The translations under genes were made by a program, and so were the position numbers. From assembly GCA_963747775.1 (NCBI GenBank), contig CAVVGT010000011.1, positions 328,314 to 392,313 on the forward strand: 64,000 nt of DNA, given 5' to 3'. This stretch comes from JAGVSZ01 sp963747775 (GTDB lineage: Bacteria; Pseudomonadota; Gammaproteobacteria; Burkholderiales; SG8-39). Positions within the stretch are counted from its first letter, which is position 1. The number at the start of each line of letters is the position of its first letter. The notes below the pieces were generated by a model. That model did no database searches, had not been told where the DNA came from, and worked only from the letters and a program-made list of their open reading frames with translations. Below, one piece after another: positions 17,469 to 25,836 of this stretch.

Positions 17469-17789
17469 CTAGCTTTCCGCCTGGTGCTTGAGCGCGTCGC
17501 TCGGGCGCGTCGCGGCGCGGCCCTTTTGCTTCAGGACCTGGCGGTCGAGCTTGTCGATCATCGCGTCGATCGCCGCGTAAAGGTCCTCGTGATCGGCCTC
17601 TACGTGCAGATCCTTGCCGCGCAGATGCATGTTCGCCTCGGCTTTCTGGCGCAGCTTCTGCACCGACAGGATCACGCTCACGGTCGTCACGTGATCGGAG
17701 TGGCGCACGACCCGGTCGAGCTTCGACTCCACGTAGCTGCGGATGGCCGGCGTGACCGCGACGTGATGGCCGGTGACGGATAGGTTCAT
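17469..17789 (-). CDS. hpf: Ribosome hibernation promoting factor, short form
   Basis: A 106-residue HPF/YfiA family protein: MNLSVTGHHVAVTPAIRSYV, HVTTVSVILSVQKLRQKAEAN, EADHEDLYAAIDAMIDKLDRQ. It lacks the C-terminal dimerisation domain of long HPF. It binds the decoding centre of idle ribosomes. It lies 27 bp after the rpoN stop and precedes ptsN, the standard order, and is probably cotranscribed with rpoN. Confidence 0.95.
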   Translation of the reverse strand: MNLSVTGHHVAVTPAIRSYVESKLDRVVRHSDHVTTVSVILSVQKLRQKAEANMHLRGKDLHVEADHEDLYAAIDAMIDKLDRQVLKQKGRAATRPSDALKHQAES

Positions 17790-17816
17790 TGGGGTGGCCC
17801 TCCTGAGGGAGATGGA

Positions 17817-19256
17817 TCAGATCGACTTGCGGAGGTTGCCGGGCCGGATGTGCAGCGACTCGCGGTACTTGGCGATGGTCCGCCGCGCCACCACGATGCC
17901 TTGCTGCCCGAGGATTTCCGAGATCTTGGAGTCGGAGAGCGGCTTCTTGCCGTCCTCGGCGGCGACCAGTTGCTTGATCAGCGCGCGGATCGCGGTGGCC
18001 GAGCACGCGCCGCCGGTATCGGTCGCGACGTGGCTGCCGAAGAAGTACTTCAGCTCGAAGATTCCGCGCGGCGTGGCCATGAACTTCTGCGTGGTCACGC
18101 GCGACACGGTGGATTCGTGCAGCCCGAGCGCGTCGGCGATCTCGCGCAGCACCAGCGGTCGCATCGCGACCTCGCCGTGGTCGAAGAAGTGGCGCTGGCG
18201 ATCGACGATCGCCTGCGACACGCGCTGGATCGTCTCGAAGCGCTGCTGCACGTTCTTGATCAGCCAGCGCGCTTCCTGGAGCTGCGACGACATCTGTCCC
18301 GCACTCGCGCGGTTCTGCTGCAGGATGTCGGCGTACATGCGGTTGATGCGCAGCCGCGGCATCGCGTCCGGGTTGAGCGACGCGACCCAGACGTTCTTCA
18401 CCTTGCGCACGATCACGTCGGCGACGACGTAGCGGGTCTCGATCTGCGCGAACTCCGCGCCGGGGTGCGGGTTCAGGCTCTGGATGAGCTGGTGCGCGGC
18501 GCGCAGGCTCGACTCGTCGCAGCCGGTCAGCTTCTTCAGCTTGGCGTAGTCGCGCGCGGCGAGGAGCGGAAGGTGCTCGCGCACGATCCTCAGCGCGAGC
18601 TCGCGCCCGGTGGTCGCCTCGGCAAGCGCGAGCAGCTGCAGTTCCAGGCACTCGGCCGGAGAGCGCGCGCCGATGCCGGTCGGGTCGAGGTTCTGCAGGT
18701 GTTTGAGCGCGATCGTGAGATCGTCGGCCTCCACGCCGAGCTCCGCGGGCAACATTTCGGCAATCTCGTCGAGCGGCTGTGTCAGGTAGCCATCCTCGTC
18801 GAGCGCGTCGACGAGCATCGCGACCAGGCGACGGTCGCGGTCGGGCAGCGGCGTCAGCGAGAGCTGCTGGAGGAGATGGTCGCGGAGCGTCGGCGACTCG
18901 GCGGCGAGCTGCGGGTAATCCGATTCGTCGCCTTCCTCGCGGCCCGTGCCAGCGCCGCCGCTTTCGAGGTACCAGTCGGCGTCCGGCGGACGCTCGTCCT
19001 CGGCCGGGGCCGCACCTTCGGGCGCTGCGGCGTGCTCGACCGCCGGCTCGGAAACCTGTTGGGCGCCGTTGATGCGCGGCGGCGCGTCGCCGTCGTCCTC
19101 GCTCTCCTCGCGCTCGAGCAGCGGGTTCTCGGCGAGAAAACGCTCCAGCTCCTGGTTGAGCTCGAGCGTGGACAGCTGCAGGAGACGGATGGACTGCTGC
19201 AGCTGAGGTGTCAGCGTGAGGTGCTGCGACAGCTTGAGCTGCAGGGTTTGCTTCAT
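17817..19256 (-). CDS. rpoN: RNA polymerase sigma-54 factor RpoN
   Basis: A 479-residue sigma-54. The activator-interaction region is QLKLSQHLTLTPQLQQSIRL (near residue 6), followed by an acidic linker (about residues 50-115), the core-binding domain, a helix-turn-helix (LGLHESTVSRVTTQKFMATP) and the invariant RpoN box ARRTIAKYRE at about residues 457-466. It directs transcription from -24/-12 promoters with enhancer-binding proteins. It follows lptB at 109 bp and starts the regulatory block rpoN-hpf-ptsN-hprK. Confidence 0.97.
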   Translation of the reverse strand: MKQTLQLKLSQHLTLTPQLQQSIRLLQLSTLELNQELERFLAENPLLEREESEDDGDAPPRINGAQQVSEPAVEHAAAPEGAAPAEDERPPDADWYLESGGAGTGREEGDESDYPQLAAESPTLRDHLLQQLSLTPLPDRDRRLVAMLVDALDEDGYLTQPLDEIAEMLPAELGVEADDLTIALKHLQNLDPTGIGARSPAECLELQLLALAEATTGRELALRIVREHLPLLAARDYAKLKKLTGCDESSLRAAHQLIQSLNPHPGAEFAQIETRYVVADVIVRKVKNVWVASLNPDAMPRLRINRMYADILQQNRASAGQMSSQLQEARWLIKNVQQRFETIQRVSQAIVDRQRHFFDHGEVAMRPLVLREIADALGLHESTVSRVTTQKFMATPRGIFELKYFFGSHVATDTGGACSATAIRALIKQLVAAEDGKKPLSDSKISEILGQQGIVVARRTIAKYRESLHIRPGNLRKSI

Positions 19257-19365
19257 GCCGCGGAGGGCAGGGGGCCGAGAGTCGAGGTTTCGGATGGGTG
19301 GGCGTCGGGTCGTCGGCGCTGGTCTTGTCCCTCACCGGTGCGCGGGAAGGGTCGGTCAACCTGCA

Positions 19366-20088
19366 TCAGAGGCGGAAGTGTTCGCCGAGATAAACACGTC
19401 TAACATTTTCATTGTAAACGATCTCTTCCGGCCTGCCGGCAGCCAGCACCGTGCCTTCGTTAATTATGTACGCCCGGTCGCAAATTCCCAGCGTTTCCCG
19501 CACGTTATGATCGGTGATCAGGACTCCGATGCCCCGTTCCTTGAGGAATCGGATGATGCGCTGGATGTCCAGCACCGCGATCGGGTCGACACCCGCGAAC
19601 GGCTCGTCGAGCAGGATGAACTCGGGCTGGGTCCCGAGCGCCCGGGCGATCTCCGTCCGTCGCCGCTCCCCCCCGGAGAGAGACAGCGCGGTGGCGTCAC
19701 GCAGGTGGGCGATGTGCAGCTCCTCGAGCAGCGTATCGAGCCGGCGCCCGACTTCGTCCTCGGACAGCTCCATCAGCTCGAGGACCGCGCGGATATTCTC
19801 CTGGACGGTCAGTCGGCGGAACACCGACGCTTCCTGGGGCAGATAGGACAGCCCGAGTCGCGCCCGCCGGTGGATCGGGAGGCGCGTGATTTCGCGGTCG
19901 TCGATATAGATCCGGCCGCCGTCGGCGGCAACCAGCCCGACGATCATGTAGAAGCAGGTCGTCTTGCCCGCGCCGTTCGGCCCGAGCAGGCCCACCACCT
20001 CGCCGCTGGAGACCTCGAGCGACACGTCATGGACGACGACGCGCTTCTTGTAGCGCTTGTTGAGTTCGACGGCGCGGAGTCGGCTCAT
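19366..20088 (-). CDS. lptB: LPS export ABC transporter ATPase LptB
   Basis: A 240-residue ABC ATPase: Walker A GPNGAGKTT (residues 36-44), signature LSGGERRR, Walker B FILLDEPFAGVDP, and the LptB-typical VQENIRAVLE and GIGVLITDHNVRETL. It powers lipopolysaccharide extraction from the inner membrane with LptF, LptG and LptC; lptFG are not in this window. It is 49 bp downstream of lptA. Confidence 0.97.
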   Translation of the reverse strand: MSRLRAVELNKRYKKRVVVHDVSLEVSSGEVVGLLGPNGAGKTTCFYMIVGLVAADGGRIYIDDREITRLPIHRRARLGLSYLPQEASVFRRLTVQENIRAVLELMELSEDEVGRRLDTLLEELHIAHLRDATALSLSGGERRRTEIARALGTQPEFILLDEPFAGVDPIAVLDIQRIIRFLKERGIGVLITDHNVRETLGICDRAYIINEGTVLAAGRPEEIVYNENVRRVYLGEHFRL

Positions 20089-20137
20089 GTCGGGTCAGGC
20101 CGCACGCCTGGCGGCAGATTGAGCCCGGGCGACAGCT

Positions 20138-20713
20138 TCAGCTCTTGCCGAGGTCGGTCGCTGGCTTCAGGTCGAGCGGGGCCGCCGGGCGCGCGGACGG
20201 TTCGTCCTTTTTCTTCGGTTGGATGACTGCACGCACGCGGCCCTCGCGCCCCGGAGGGCCTGCGGCGTCCTTCGACGGTTGCACGCGGAACACCTCGGTG
20301 CGAGAGTCGTATGAGATGTAGTTGCCCCGCACCTCGTCCTTGTCGCGCGAAACCCGCGCCTTGTCGAAGAGCTCCACGCGTTCGGATTTGCCGTCGTACT
20401 CGATGCGCAATGCCTCGCCGTCGATCCATTCGTCGGCGCCGTCGCGCTTCTGGCGAAATGTGGCCGGGGTGCCCACCGCTACGCCGGTCTGGAACCCCTG
20501 GGTATCCTGGCGCACCGTAAGCTTGTCCGCGCGCAGGACGAACGTGCCTTGCGTGAGCACGACGCGGCCCTCGAATACCGCGGTCTGCTTCTGGTCGTCG
20601 GCGAGCATGCGGTCGGCTTCGATATTCACCGGCTTGTCGCGATCGGTGCGCTCCGCGTGCGCGACCACACCGATTGCGAGTAGCAGCACGACAGCGGCGA
20701 CCGAGCGGCGCAT
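20138..20713 (-). CDS. lptA: LPS transport periplasmic protein LptA
   Basis: A 191-residue protein from ATG 20713 (an adjacent in-frame GTG at 20716 is possible). A signal peptide (RRSVAAVVLLLAIGVVAHA) is followed by the OstA/LptA jelly-roll (KPVNIEADRMLADDQKQTAV, FEGRVVLTQGTFVLRADKL, RVELFDKARVSRDKDEVRG). It forms the periplasmic bridge for LPS between LptC and LptD. Its start touches the lptC stop, so the two are coupled. Confidence 0.93.
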   Translation of the reverse strand: MRRSVAAVVLLLAIGVVAHAERTDRDKPVNIEADRMLADDQKQTAVFEGRVVLTQGTFVLRADKLTVRQDTQGFQTGVAVGTPATFRQKRDGADEWIDGEALRIEYDGKSERVELFDKARVSRDKDEVRGNYISYDSRTEVFRVQPSKDAAGPPGREGRVRAVIQPKKKDEPSARPAAPLDLKPATDLGKS

Positions 20714-20716
20714 CAC

Positions 20717-21301
20717 TCACCTCTTCTGCATCGCCGATGGCTCGAACGAGCCGCTCACGCGCGCCTTCAGCTCGAACTGGCGCTTGGCGTTGTCGTACTC
20801 CATGCCCACCCCGGCGAGCTTCGCGCTGCCCTCGGTGATCAGCACCGGCTCCGGCGTGCGCGCCAGTTCGGTCTTCGGAAACACCTGGAGATAGGTGGTG
20901 TCCATGCGCAGCTCCGGGCGATCCCCGACCGCGTCGCGAATCACCACCACGTTGCCGTACAGGCGCACCTCGTCGCCCTCCTTGTTAACCGTTCCGCGCT
21001 CGGCCGAGACGCGCATCGGCGGACCTTTTTCGGGAAACTGCGTCAGCCGTGGCTCTTCGATCTCGGTCGTTTCCTCGTCCGGGTAGTAGAGCATTCGCTG
21101 GGCCGTCAGGCGCGATTCCGCCCGGCCGCCGTTGTCCATCGCCGTGGAAGTGACGCGGTCCACGACGAACTCCGGCACGCGCGCGTGCGCCGACGCCGCC
21201 GCGGCCGTGGGGGCGTTCACCGTGCGCTCGAGCCAGAACGTGAGCGCCGCGAGCCCGGCCGCGAGTCCGAGCGAGAACAGCGTGTTCGATCGCAGTTTCA
21301 T
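20717..21301 (-). CDS. lptC: LPS export protein LptC
   Basis: A 194-residue bitopic protein from ATG 21301: an N-terminal membrane anchor (LFSLGLAAGLAALTFWLE, about residues 8-25) followed by the LptC/OstA fold (EFVVDRVTSTAMDNGGRAES, GTVNKEGDEVRLYGNVVV). It links LptBFG to LptA. Its start overlaps the kdsC stop by 4 bp. Confidence 0.93.
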   Translation of the reverse strand: MKLRSNTLFSLGLAAGLAALTFWLERTVNAPTAAAASAHARVPEFVVDRVTSTAMDNGGRAESRLTAQRMLYYPDEETTEIEEPRLTQFPEKGPPMRVSAERGTVNKEGDEVRLYGNVVVIRDAVGDRPELRMDTTYLQVFPKTELARTPEPVLITEGSAKLAGVGMEYDNAKRQFELKARVSGSFEPSAMQKR

Positions 21302-21822
21302 GCGAGATACCGTGCAACCGCGGCATCGAGCGCGCCCTGCGCTCGGAGGATCAGATCGCACACCTCGCGGGCGGCGCCGCGACCCCCGGGGGTCCGGCTG
21401 ACGTAGTGCGCGCAGGAGCGTACCGCTTCGGGCGCTTCCGGCACCGTGGCGGCGAAACCGCAGCGCGTGAGTACCGGCAGATCCGGCAGGTCGTCGCCCA
21501 TGAAGCCGCACGCGCGGGCCTCGAGGCCGAGCTCGCCACGAATGCGCTCGAACACCGACAGCTTGTCCTCGACGCCCTGGAACAGACGCGCCACGCCAAG
21601 GTTCGCGGCACGCGCCGCGACCGCGTTTGAGCGTCGCCCGCTGATCAGCGCGACCTCGACGCCCGCCGCCTGCAGCATCTTCAGTCCGAGGCCGTCAAGC
21701 GTGTGGAACGCCTTCAGCTCTGCACCCTCGTCGGTGTAGTAGAGCGCGCCGTCGGTCAGCACGCCGTCGACGTCGAATGCCATGAGCCGCAGCGGGCGGG
21801 CCCGCTCGAGCGCGTCGCTCAC
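21298..21822 (-). CDS. kdsC: 3-deoxy-D-manno-octulosonate 8-phosphate phosphatase KdsC
   Basis: A 174-residue HAD phosphatase of the C0 type with the nucleophile motif FDVDGVLTDG, motif II LISGRRSNAVAARA and motif IV GFMGDDLPDLPVL. It converts KDO-8-P to KDO for LPS inner core. It overlaps kdsD upstream and lptC downstream by 4 bp each, so KDO synthesis and LPS export are one operon. Confidence 0.96.
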   Translation of the reverse strand: MSDALERARPLRLMAFDVDGVLTDGALYYTDEGAELKAFHTLDGLGLKMLQAAGVEVALISGRRSNAVAARAANLGVARLFQGVEDKLSVFERIRGELGLEARACGFMGDDLPDLPVLTRCGFAATVPEAPEAVRSCAHYVSRTPGGRGAAREVCDLILRAQGALDAAVARYLA

Positions 21823-22844
21823 AACACCTTCGCGCGAAAGAGGTCGTGGATATTGAGCGCGCCGACGAGTGTGCCGGCGGCATCGACGACCGGGAGCTGC
21901 GTAGTCTTGCGAGTCTCCATCAGCTCGACCGCCTCCGCGGCGAGCGCCTCGGGGCGGATGGTGCGCGGACCGCGCGTCATGACCGCCGTGATCGGGGTGG
22001 TGCGGATGTCGCCGCCGCGCTCCAGGCTGCGTCGGAGGTCACCATCGGTGAAGATGCCCACGAGGCGACCCGCTTCGTCCACGACAGCGGTCATGCCCAT
22101 GCGCTTCCTCGAGACCTCGAGCACCGCCTCGGCCAGCGTCGCGCGTTCGCTCACGGTCGGAATGTCCGCGCCGGTGCGCATCACGTCACGCACGTGCGTG
22201 AGCAGGCGCCGGCCGAGCAGCCCGCCGGGGTGCGAGCGGGCAAAGTCCTCGTGGCCGAACCCGCGCGCGTCGAGCAGCGCCACCGCGAGCGCGTCACCGA
22301 GAGCGAGCGCGGCGGTGGTGCTCGCCGTCGGCGCGAGGTTGAGCGGGCAGGCTTCGCGCTCGACGCGGGTGTCGAGCACGGCATCGGCGAGCGCCGCGAG
22401 CGTCGAGTCGAGCTTCCCGGTGAGCGCGATCAGGTGCGCGCCCATCCGCTTGACGAGCGGCAGCACGGTCAGGAGCTCGTCGCTTTCGCCCGAGTAGGAG
22501 AGCGCGATCACCACGTCCTCGTGCATGATCATGCCGAGATCGCCGTGGCTCGCTTCGCCCGGGTGCACGAAGAAGGCCGGCGTCCCCGTGCTCGCCAGCG
22601 TCGAGGCGATCTTGCGGCCGATGTGGCCCGACTTGCCGACGCCGGTCACCACGACCCGCCCGCGGCACGCGAGGATCAGCCGCACCGCTGCGACGAATTG
22701 CTCGTCGAGGCGCAAGGCAAGCGCCGCCACCGCCGCAGCCTCGATCTCGAGCACCTCGCGGGCGAGCGCAAGCACGCCCGCAGTGCTGACCGCCGAGGTC
22801 TCGGCGCGATCTTCGTGGTCCCGCGTTGGCACTCTCGCTATCAT
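21819..22844 (-). CDS. kdsD: Arabinose-5-phosphate isomerase KdsD
   Basis: A 341-residue protein: SIS sugar-isomerase domain (GVGKSGHIGRKIASTLASTG, HGDLGMIMHEDVVIALSYSG) then two CBS domains (AVVDEAGRLVGIFTDGDLRR; ETRKTTQLPVVDAAGTLVGA). It makes arabinose-5-P for KDO synthesis. The ATG at 22844 is only about 10 nt after a TATACT hexamer (22849-22854 on the minus strand), so the mRNA may be nearly leaderless or the true start may be slightly internal. It is divergent from the antiporter gene. Confidence 0.95.
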   Translation of the reverse strand: MIARVPTRDHEDRAETSAVSTAGVLALAREVLEIEAAAVAALALRLDEQFVAAVRLILACRGRVVVTGVGKSGHIGRKIASTLASTGTPAFFVHPGEASHGDLGMIMHEDVVIALSYSGESDELLTVLPLVKRMGAHLIALTGKLDSTLAALADAVLDTRVEREACPLNLAPTASTTAALALGDALAVALLDARGFGHEDFARSHPGGLLGRRLLTHVRDVMRTGADIPTVSERATLAEAVLEVSRKRMGMTAVVDEAGRLVGIFTDGDLRRSLERGGDIRTTPITAVMTRGPRTIRPEALAAEAVELMETRKTTQLPVVDAAGTLVGALNIHDLFRAKVL

Positions 22845-22903
22845 CGTGAAAAGTATAGCAAACCATCCCTCTGGCCCCGCTCGCGCGCGGCCCTCAAGAC
22901 ACG

Positions 22904-24874
22904 ATGAGCGAAGCGCTCGAACTGGTGCTGATCCTCCTCGCGAGCGCGGTGCTCGTCGTGGTGGTTTTCCGCAGTCTGCACCTGCCGCCGCTGCTCGGCT
23001 ATCTGATTGTCGGTGTCGCGATCGGCCCGCACGCACTCGGCTGGGTCGCCGACAGCCCGGCGACGCGCCAGCTCGCGGAGTTCGGTGTCGTATTTCTCAT
23101 GTTCTCGCTCGGGCTCGAGTTCAGCCTGCCGCGGTTGGTCCAGATGCGCGGCCTGGTCTTCGGACTGGGCGGCGCACAGGTTGCCCTCAGCATGGCCGCG
23201 CTCGCGCCGGTCGCCGTCATCTTCGGGATCTCGTGGCAGGCCGCAATCGTGCTCGCCGGCGCGCTCGCAATGTCCTCCACGGCGATCGTGATCCGCCTGC
23301 TGGTGGAGCGCCTCGAGACGGAGACGCCGCACGGCCGCGACGCGATCGGCGTGCTGCTGTTTCAGGACCTTGCGGTGGTGCCGCTGCTGATCCTCATTCC
23401 GGCACTCGCCGGCTCGGGGGAAACGCTCACACGCGACCTCGCTCTGGCGGCGCTCAAAGCCGCCGCAGTCCTTGCGGTCGTGCTGCTCATCGGGCAGCGC
23501 CTGATGCGGACCTGGTTCACGCTGGTCGCCCGCCGCCGCTCGCACGAGCTGTTCATCATCAACGTGCTGTTGATCGTTCTGGGGCTCGCATACCTCACGG
23601 AGCTCGCCGGCCTCTCGCTCGCGCTCGGGGCGTTCGTCGCTGGGATGCTGATCTCGGAGACCCAGTACCGGCACCAGGTCGAGGAGGACATCAAGCCCTT
23701 CCGCGAGGTGCTGCTGGGCCTGTTCTTCATCTCGGTGGGCATGCAGCTCGACCTGCGGGTCGTGGCGGGCCACTTTCCGCTCGTCCTGACGATTTTCGCG
23801 GTGCCGATGGTGCTGAAGTTCGTTCTGATCGCCGGACTGTCGCGGCTGCGCGGGGCGACGCCCGGAACGGCGATCCGCAGCGGCCTCGCACTCGCGCAGG
23901 CGGGCGAGTTCGGTCTGGTGCTCATCGTACGCGCCCTGGATCTGCAGGTGGTCGAACTGGCCCTGTCGCAGGCGATCGTGGCGGGCATGCTGCTGTCGAT
24001 GCTCGCCGCGCCGTTTCTCATCCAGCACAGCGACCGGATCGCGCTGCGGCTCTCGGGGTCGGAGTGGATGCTGCGGTCGTTGCAGCTGCATCAGATCGCA
24101 GTGCGCAGCCTCGCGGCCGAGCGGCACGTCGTGATCTGCGGCTACGGCCGGACCGGCCAGAGCCTCGCGCGCTTCCTCGAGCGGGAGGGGATCGCGTACA
24201 TCGCGCTCGATCTGGATCCGGAGCGCGTCCGTGAGGCGGCCGCGGCCGGCGATACCGTGGTTTTCGGTGACGCTGCGCGCCGCGAGACGCTCATCGCCGC
24301 GGGCGTGAAGCGCGCGGCGGTGCTCGTCGTGACCTATACCGATACCCCTTCCGCCCTGCGGGTGCTGCACTTTGCGCACGAAGTGAGCGCGGCGCTACCG
24401 GTCATCGTGCGCACTCGCGATGACAGCGGGCTCGAACGACTCCAGCAGGCGGGCGCGACCGAGGTCGTGCCCGACACGTTCGAGACCAGCCTGATGCTTG
24501 CTTCGCACGCGATGCTGATGCTGGGCGTTCCGGTCCGGCGCGTGGTCTCGCAGATCCGGGGCGTGCGCGACCAGCGCTACCGGCTGTTGCGCGGCTTCTA
24601 CCACGGAGCGAGCGATGACGCCGCCGATCTCGACGACGCCAACCAGCCCCGGCTGCACACCGTCAGCGTCGATACGGGCGCGCGCGCGGTCGGGCGCACG
24701 CTCGCCGAGCTGGCGCTTGCAGAGCTCGGCGCAGAGGTGACGGCGATCCGCCGGCGCGGCATCCGCGCGGACGACCCCGGGCCGGAGACGCGCTTCGAGG
24801 CGGGCGATGTCGTCGTGCTGCTCGGGCGCCCGGACGCGCTCGAGGCTGCCGAGTCGCGATTGCTGCAAGGGTAG
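22904..24874 (+). CDS. KefB/YbaL-type monovalent cation:proton antiporter with TrkA domains
   Basis: A 656-residue CPA2 antiporter. About 12 hydrophobic helices fill residues 1-385 (for example LPPLLGYLIVGVAIGPHALG and GLALAQAGEFGLVLIVRALD). A TrkA-N nucleotide-binding domain follows (VICGYGRTGQSLARFLE) and then a TrkA-C domain at the end. Family members export K+ or Na+ in exchange for protons under nucleotide or glutathione control. It shares a 59 bp divergent promoter region with kdsD; this pairing of kdsD with a KefB-like gene is common in betaproteobacteria. Confidence 0.93.
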   Translation: MSEALELVLILLASAVLVVVVFRSLHLPPLLGYLIVGVAIGPHALGWVADSPATRQLAEFGVVFLMFSLGLEFSLPRLVQMRGLVFGLGGAQVALSMAALAPVAVIFGISWQAAIVLAGALAMSSTAIVIRLLVERLETETPHGRDAIGVLLFQDLAVVPLLILIPALAGSGETLTRDLALAALKAAAVLAVVLLIGQRLMRTWFTLVARRRSHELFIINVLLIVLGLAYLTELAGLSLALGAFVAGMLISETQYRHQVEEDIKPFREVLLGLFFISVGMQLDLRVVAGHFPLVLTIFAVPMVLKFVLIAGLSRLRGATPGTAIRSGLALAQAGEFGLVLIVRALDLQVVELALSQAIVAGMLLSMLAAPFLIQHSDRIALRLSGSEWMLRSLQLHQIAVRSLAAERHVVICGYGRTGQSLARFLEREGIAYIALDLDPERVREAAAAGDTVVFGDAARRETLIAAGVKRAAVLVVTYTDTPSALRVLHFAHEVSAALPVIVRTRDDSGLERLQQAGATEVVPDTFETSLMLASHAMLMLGVPVRRVVSQIRGVRDQRYRLLRGFYHGASDDAADLDDANQPRLHTVSVDTGARAVGRTLAELALAELGAEVTAIRRRGIRADDPGPETRFEAGDVVVLLGRPDALEAAESRLLQG

Positions 24875-24892
24875 CGAAGTGGGCGCGCGGGA

Positions 24893-25620
24893 TCAGTCGA
24901 GCCGGCGGCAGAGAATGTACATGGCTGCGTCGTCAGTTTCGTAGCCCAGGACACCTGCGTTGGCGGTAGCAATCGCCTCGTTGTCGATATTCTGCTTTGC
25001 GGCGCGCACCAGTCCGCGGCGCGGGTCCCCGTCGTCGAGCTGGCTCTCGACGCCGATCGCAACCTCGCCCGGCAAGTTAGCGGCACAGGCGGCAAGGCGG
25101 GGGAAACCGAATACGCCCCACTCCACGCCGACGACCCCGGCGATACGCGTTCAGCGGCTGCGCGACCGGCGTGATCACTGGCGGCGGAGCGATGACGAGC
25201 TCCGCCAGCCGGATCTGCCACCAGAAATTCAGGGATTCGCCGGTCACGAGGTCCACGGTCAGCGTGACCAACGGGTCGCCACCGGGCGGTGGCGCCTGGT
25301 ACGAGCCGCTGATGCGGCCGTCGCCGGTGCCGTCCTTCGACCGGCCGACCCAGCGGCTCGACGCGCGTGCATCGTCGCCAGGCAGCGCTGCGTAGCGATC
25401 CTGGTAGGTCAGTACCGCCACCTTCAGGTGCTCGAACTCGTTAGCGGCGAACTTGATGCGCGATTGGACGAGAATGCCGTTGCCGAGCAGCAGCATGCCG
25501 ACCAGCAAGCCGATCAGCACGAGCACGATTGCGAGCTCCACGAGCGTGAAGCCACTTTGTTGGAGAGGGTGCCCGCAGGCCCTCCGTTGCCTGTGGACGC
25601 CATCGGAAGATCCAGCCATT
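24893..25620 (-). pseudogene. Type IV prepilin-like protein, frameshifted
   Basis: From the ATG at 25620 the product has a class III prepilin cleavage site and hydrophobic helix (GFTLVELAIVLVLIGLLVG near residue 23), then a pseudopilin body (VQSRIKFAANEFEHLKVAVL, YQDRYAALPGDD). The frame leaves the gene near 25143-25155. The expected continuation RIAGVVGVEWGVFGFPRL is in the next frame and runs to a stop at 24893. One indel therefore splits an otherwise convincing gene of about 240 residues. It could be a real disruption or a sequencing/assembly error close to the putative chimeric junction. Confidence 0.8.
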
Positions 25621-25836
25621 CTTCTGTGACCGATGACTTGCTGCACGACGTACGACGATCCGCGAGGTTGCCCTGCCGTCACTGCGGACGCGAGGAATTT
25701 GTCCCGCAATTCCCGCGGTGCCAACCGCCCGGTCGTGACCGCCGCACCGGCTGTTGGCGCGGCGACAGCTTTTCTTCGCGCGGACTCGTGCCACCGGCGC
25801 AAAAGAAGCCCGACCAGCGAACAGCGAATAGCGGAG
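25621..25836. other. Junction between betaproteobacterial-like and acidobacterial-like DNA
   Basis: A gap of 216 bp with no convincing gene. To its left all genes are betaproteobacterial in type and order; to its right all are acidobacterial in type. The last bases (about 25811-25835) contain the words cgaacagcgaatagcg, which recur in gaps to the right (27930, 28348, 58112) but were not seen to the left. No transposase, integrase, tRNA or long direct repeat is visible. One reading frame holds a CRHCG...C segment, but nothing long enough to call. Confidence 0.5.

Noticed and set aside
17428..19359. A 643-codon minus-strand frame across rpoN and hpf
   Set aside because: Same-strand shadow in another frame, Arg/Ala/Pro-rich; RpoN and HPF motifs are in the annotated frames.
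15924..22844. Horizontally acquired island for the rpoN-lpt block
   Set aside because: Its order and composition match neighbours on both sides in the first half; it is ordinary core DNA of a betaproteobacterium.
22841..24379. A 512-codon minus-strand frame opposite the antiporter gene
   Set aside because: Low-complexity His/Arg/Glu product typical of antisense to membrane genes at high GC; no family resemblance.
25650..25790. Zinc-ribbon transposase fragment (CRHCGREEF...) at the junction
   Set aside because: Only one short motif, no further similarity, and the frame lacks a start or a catalytic domain.
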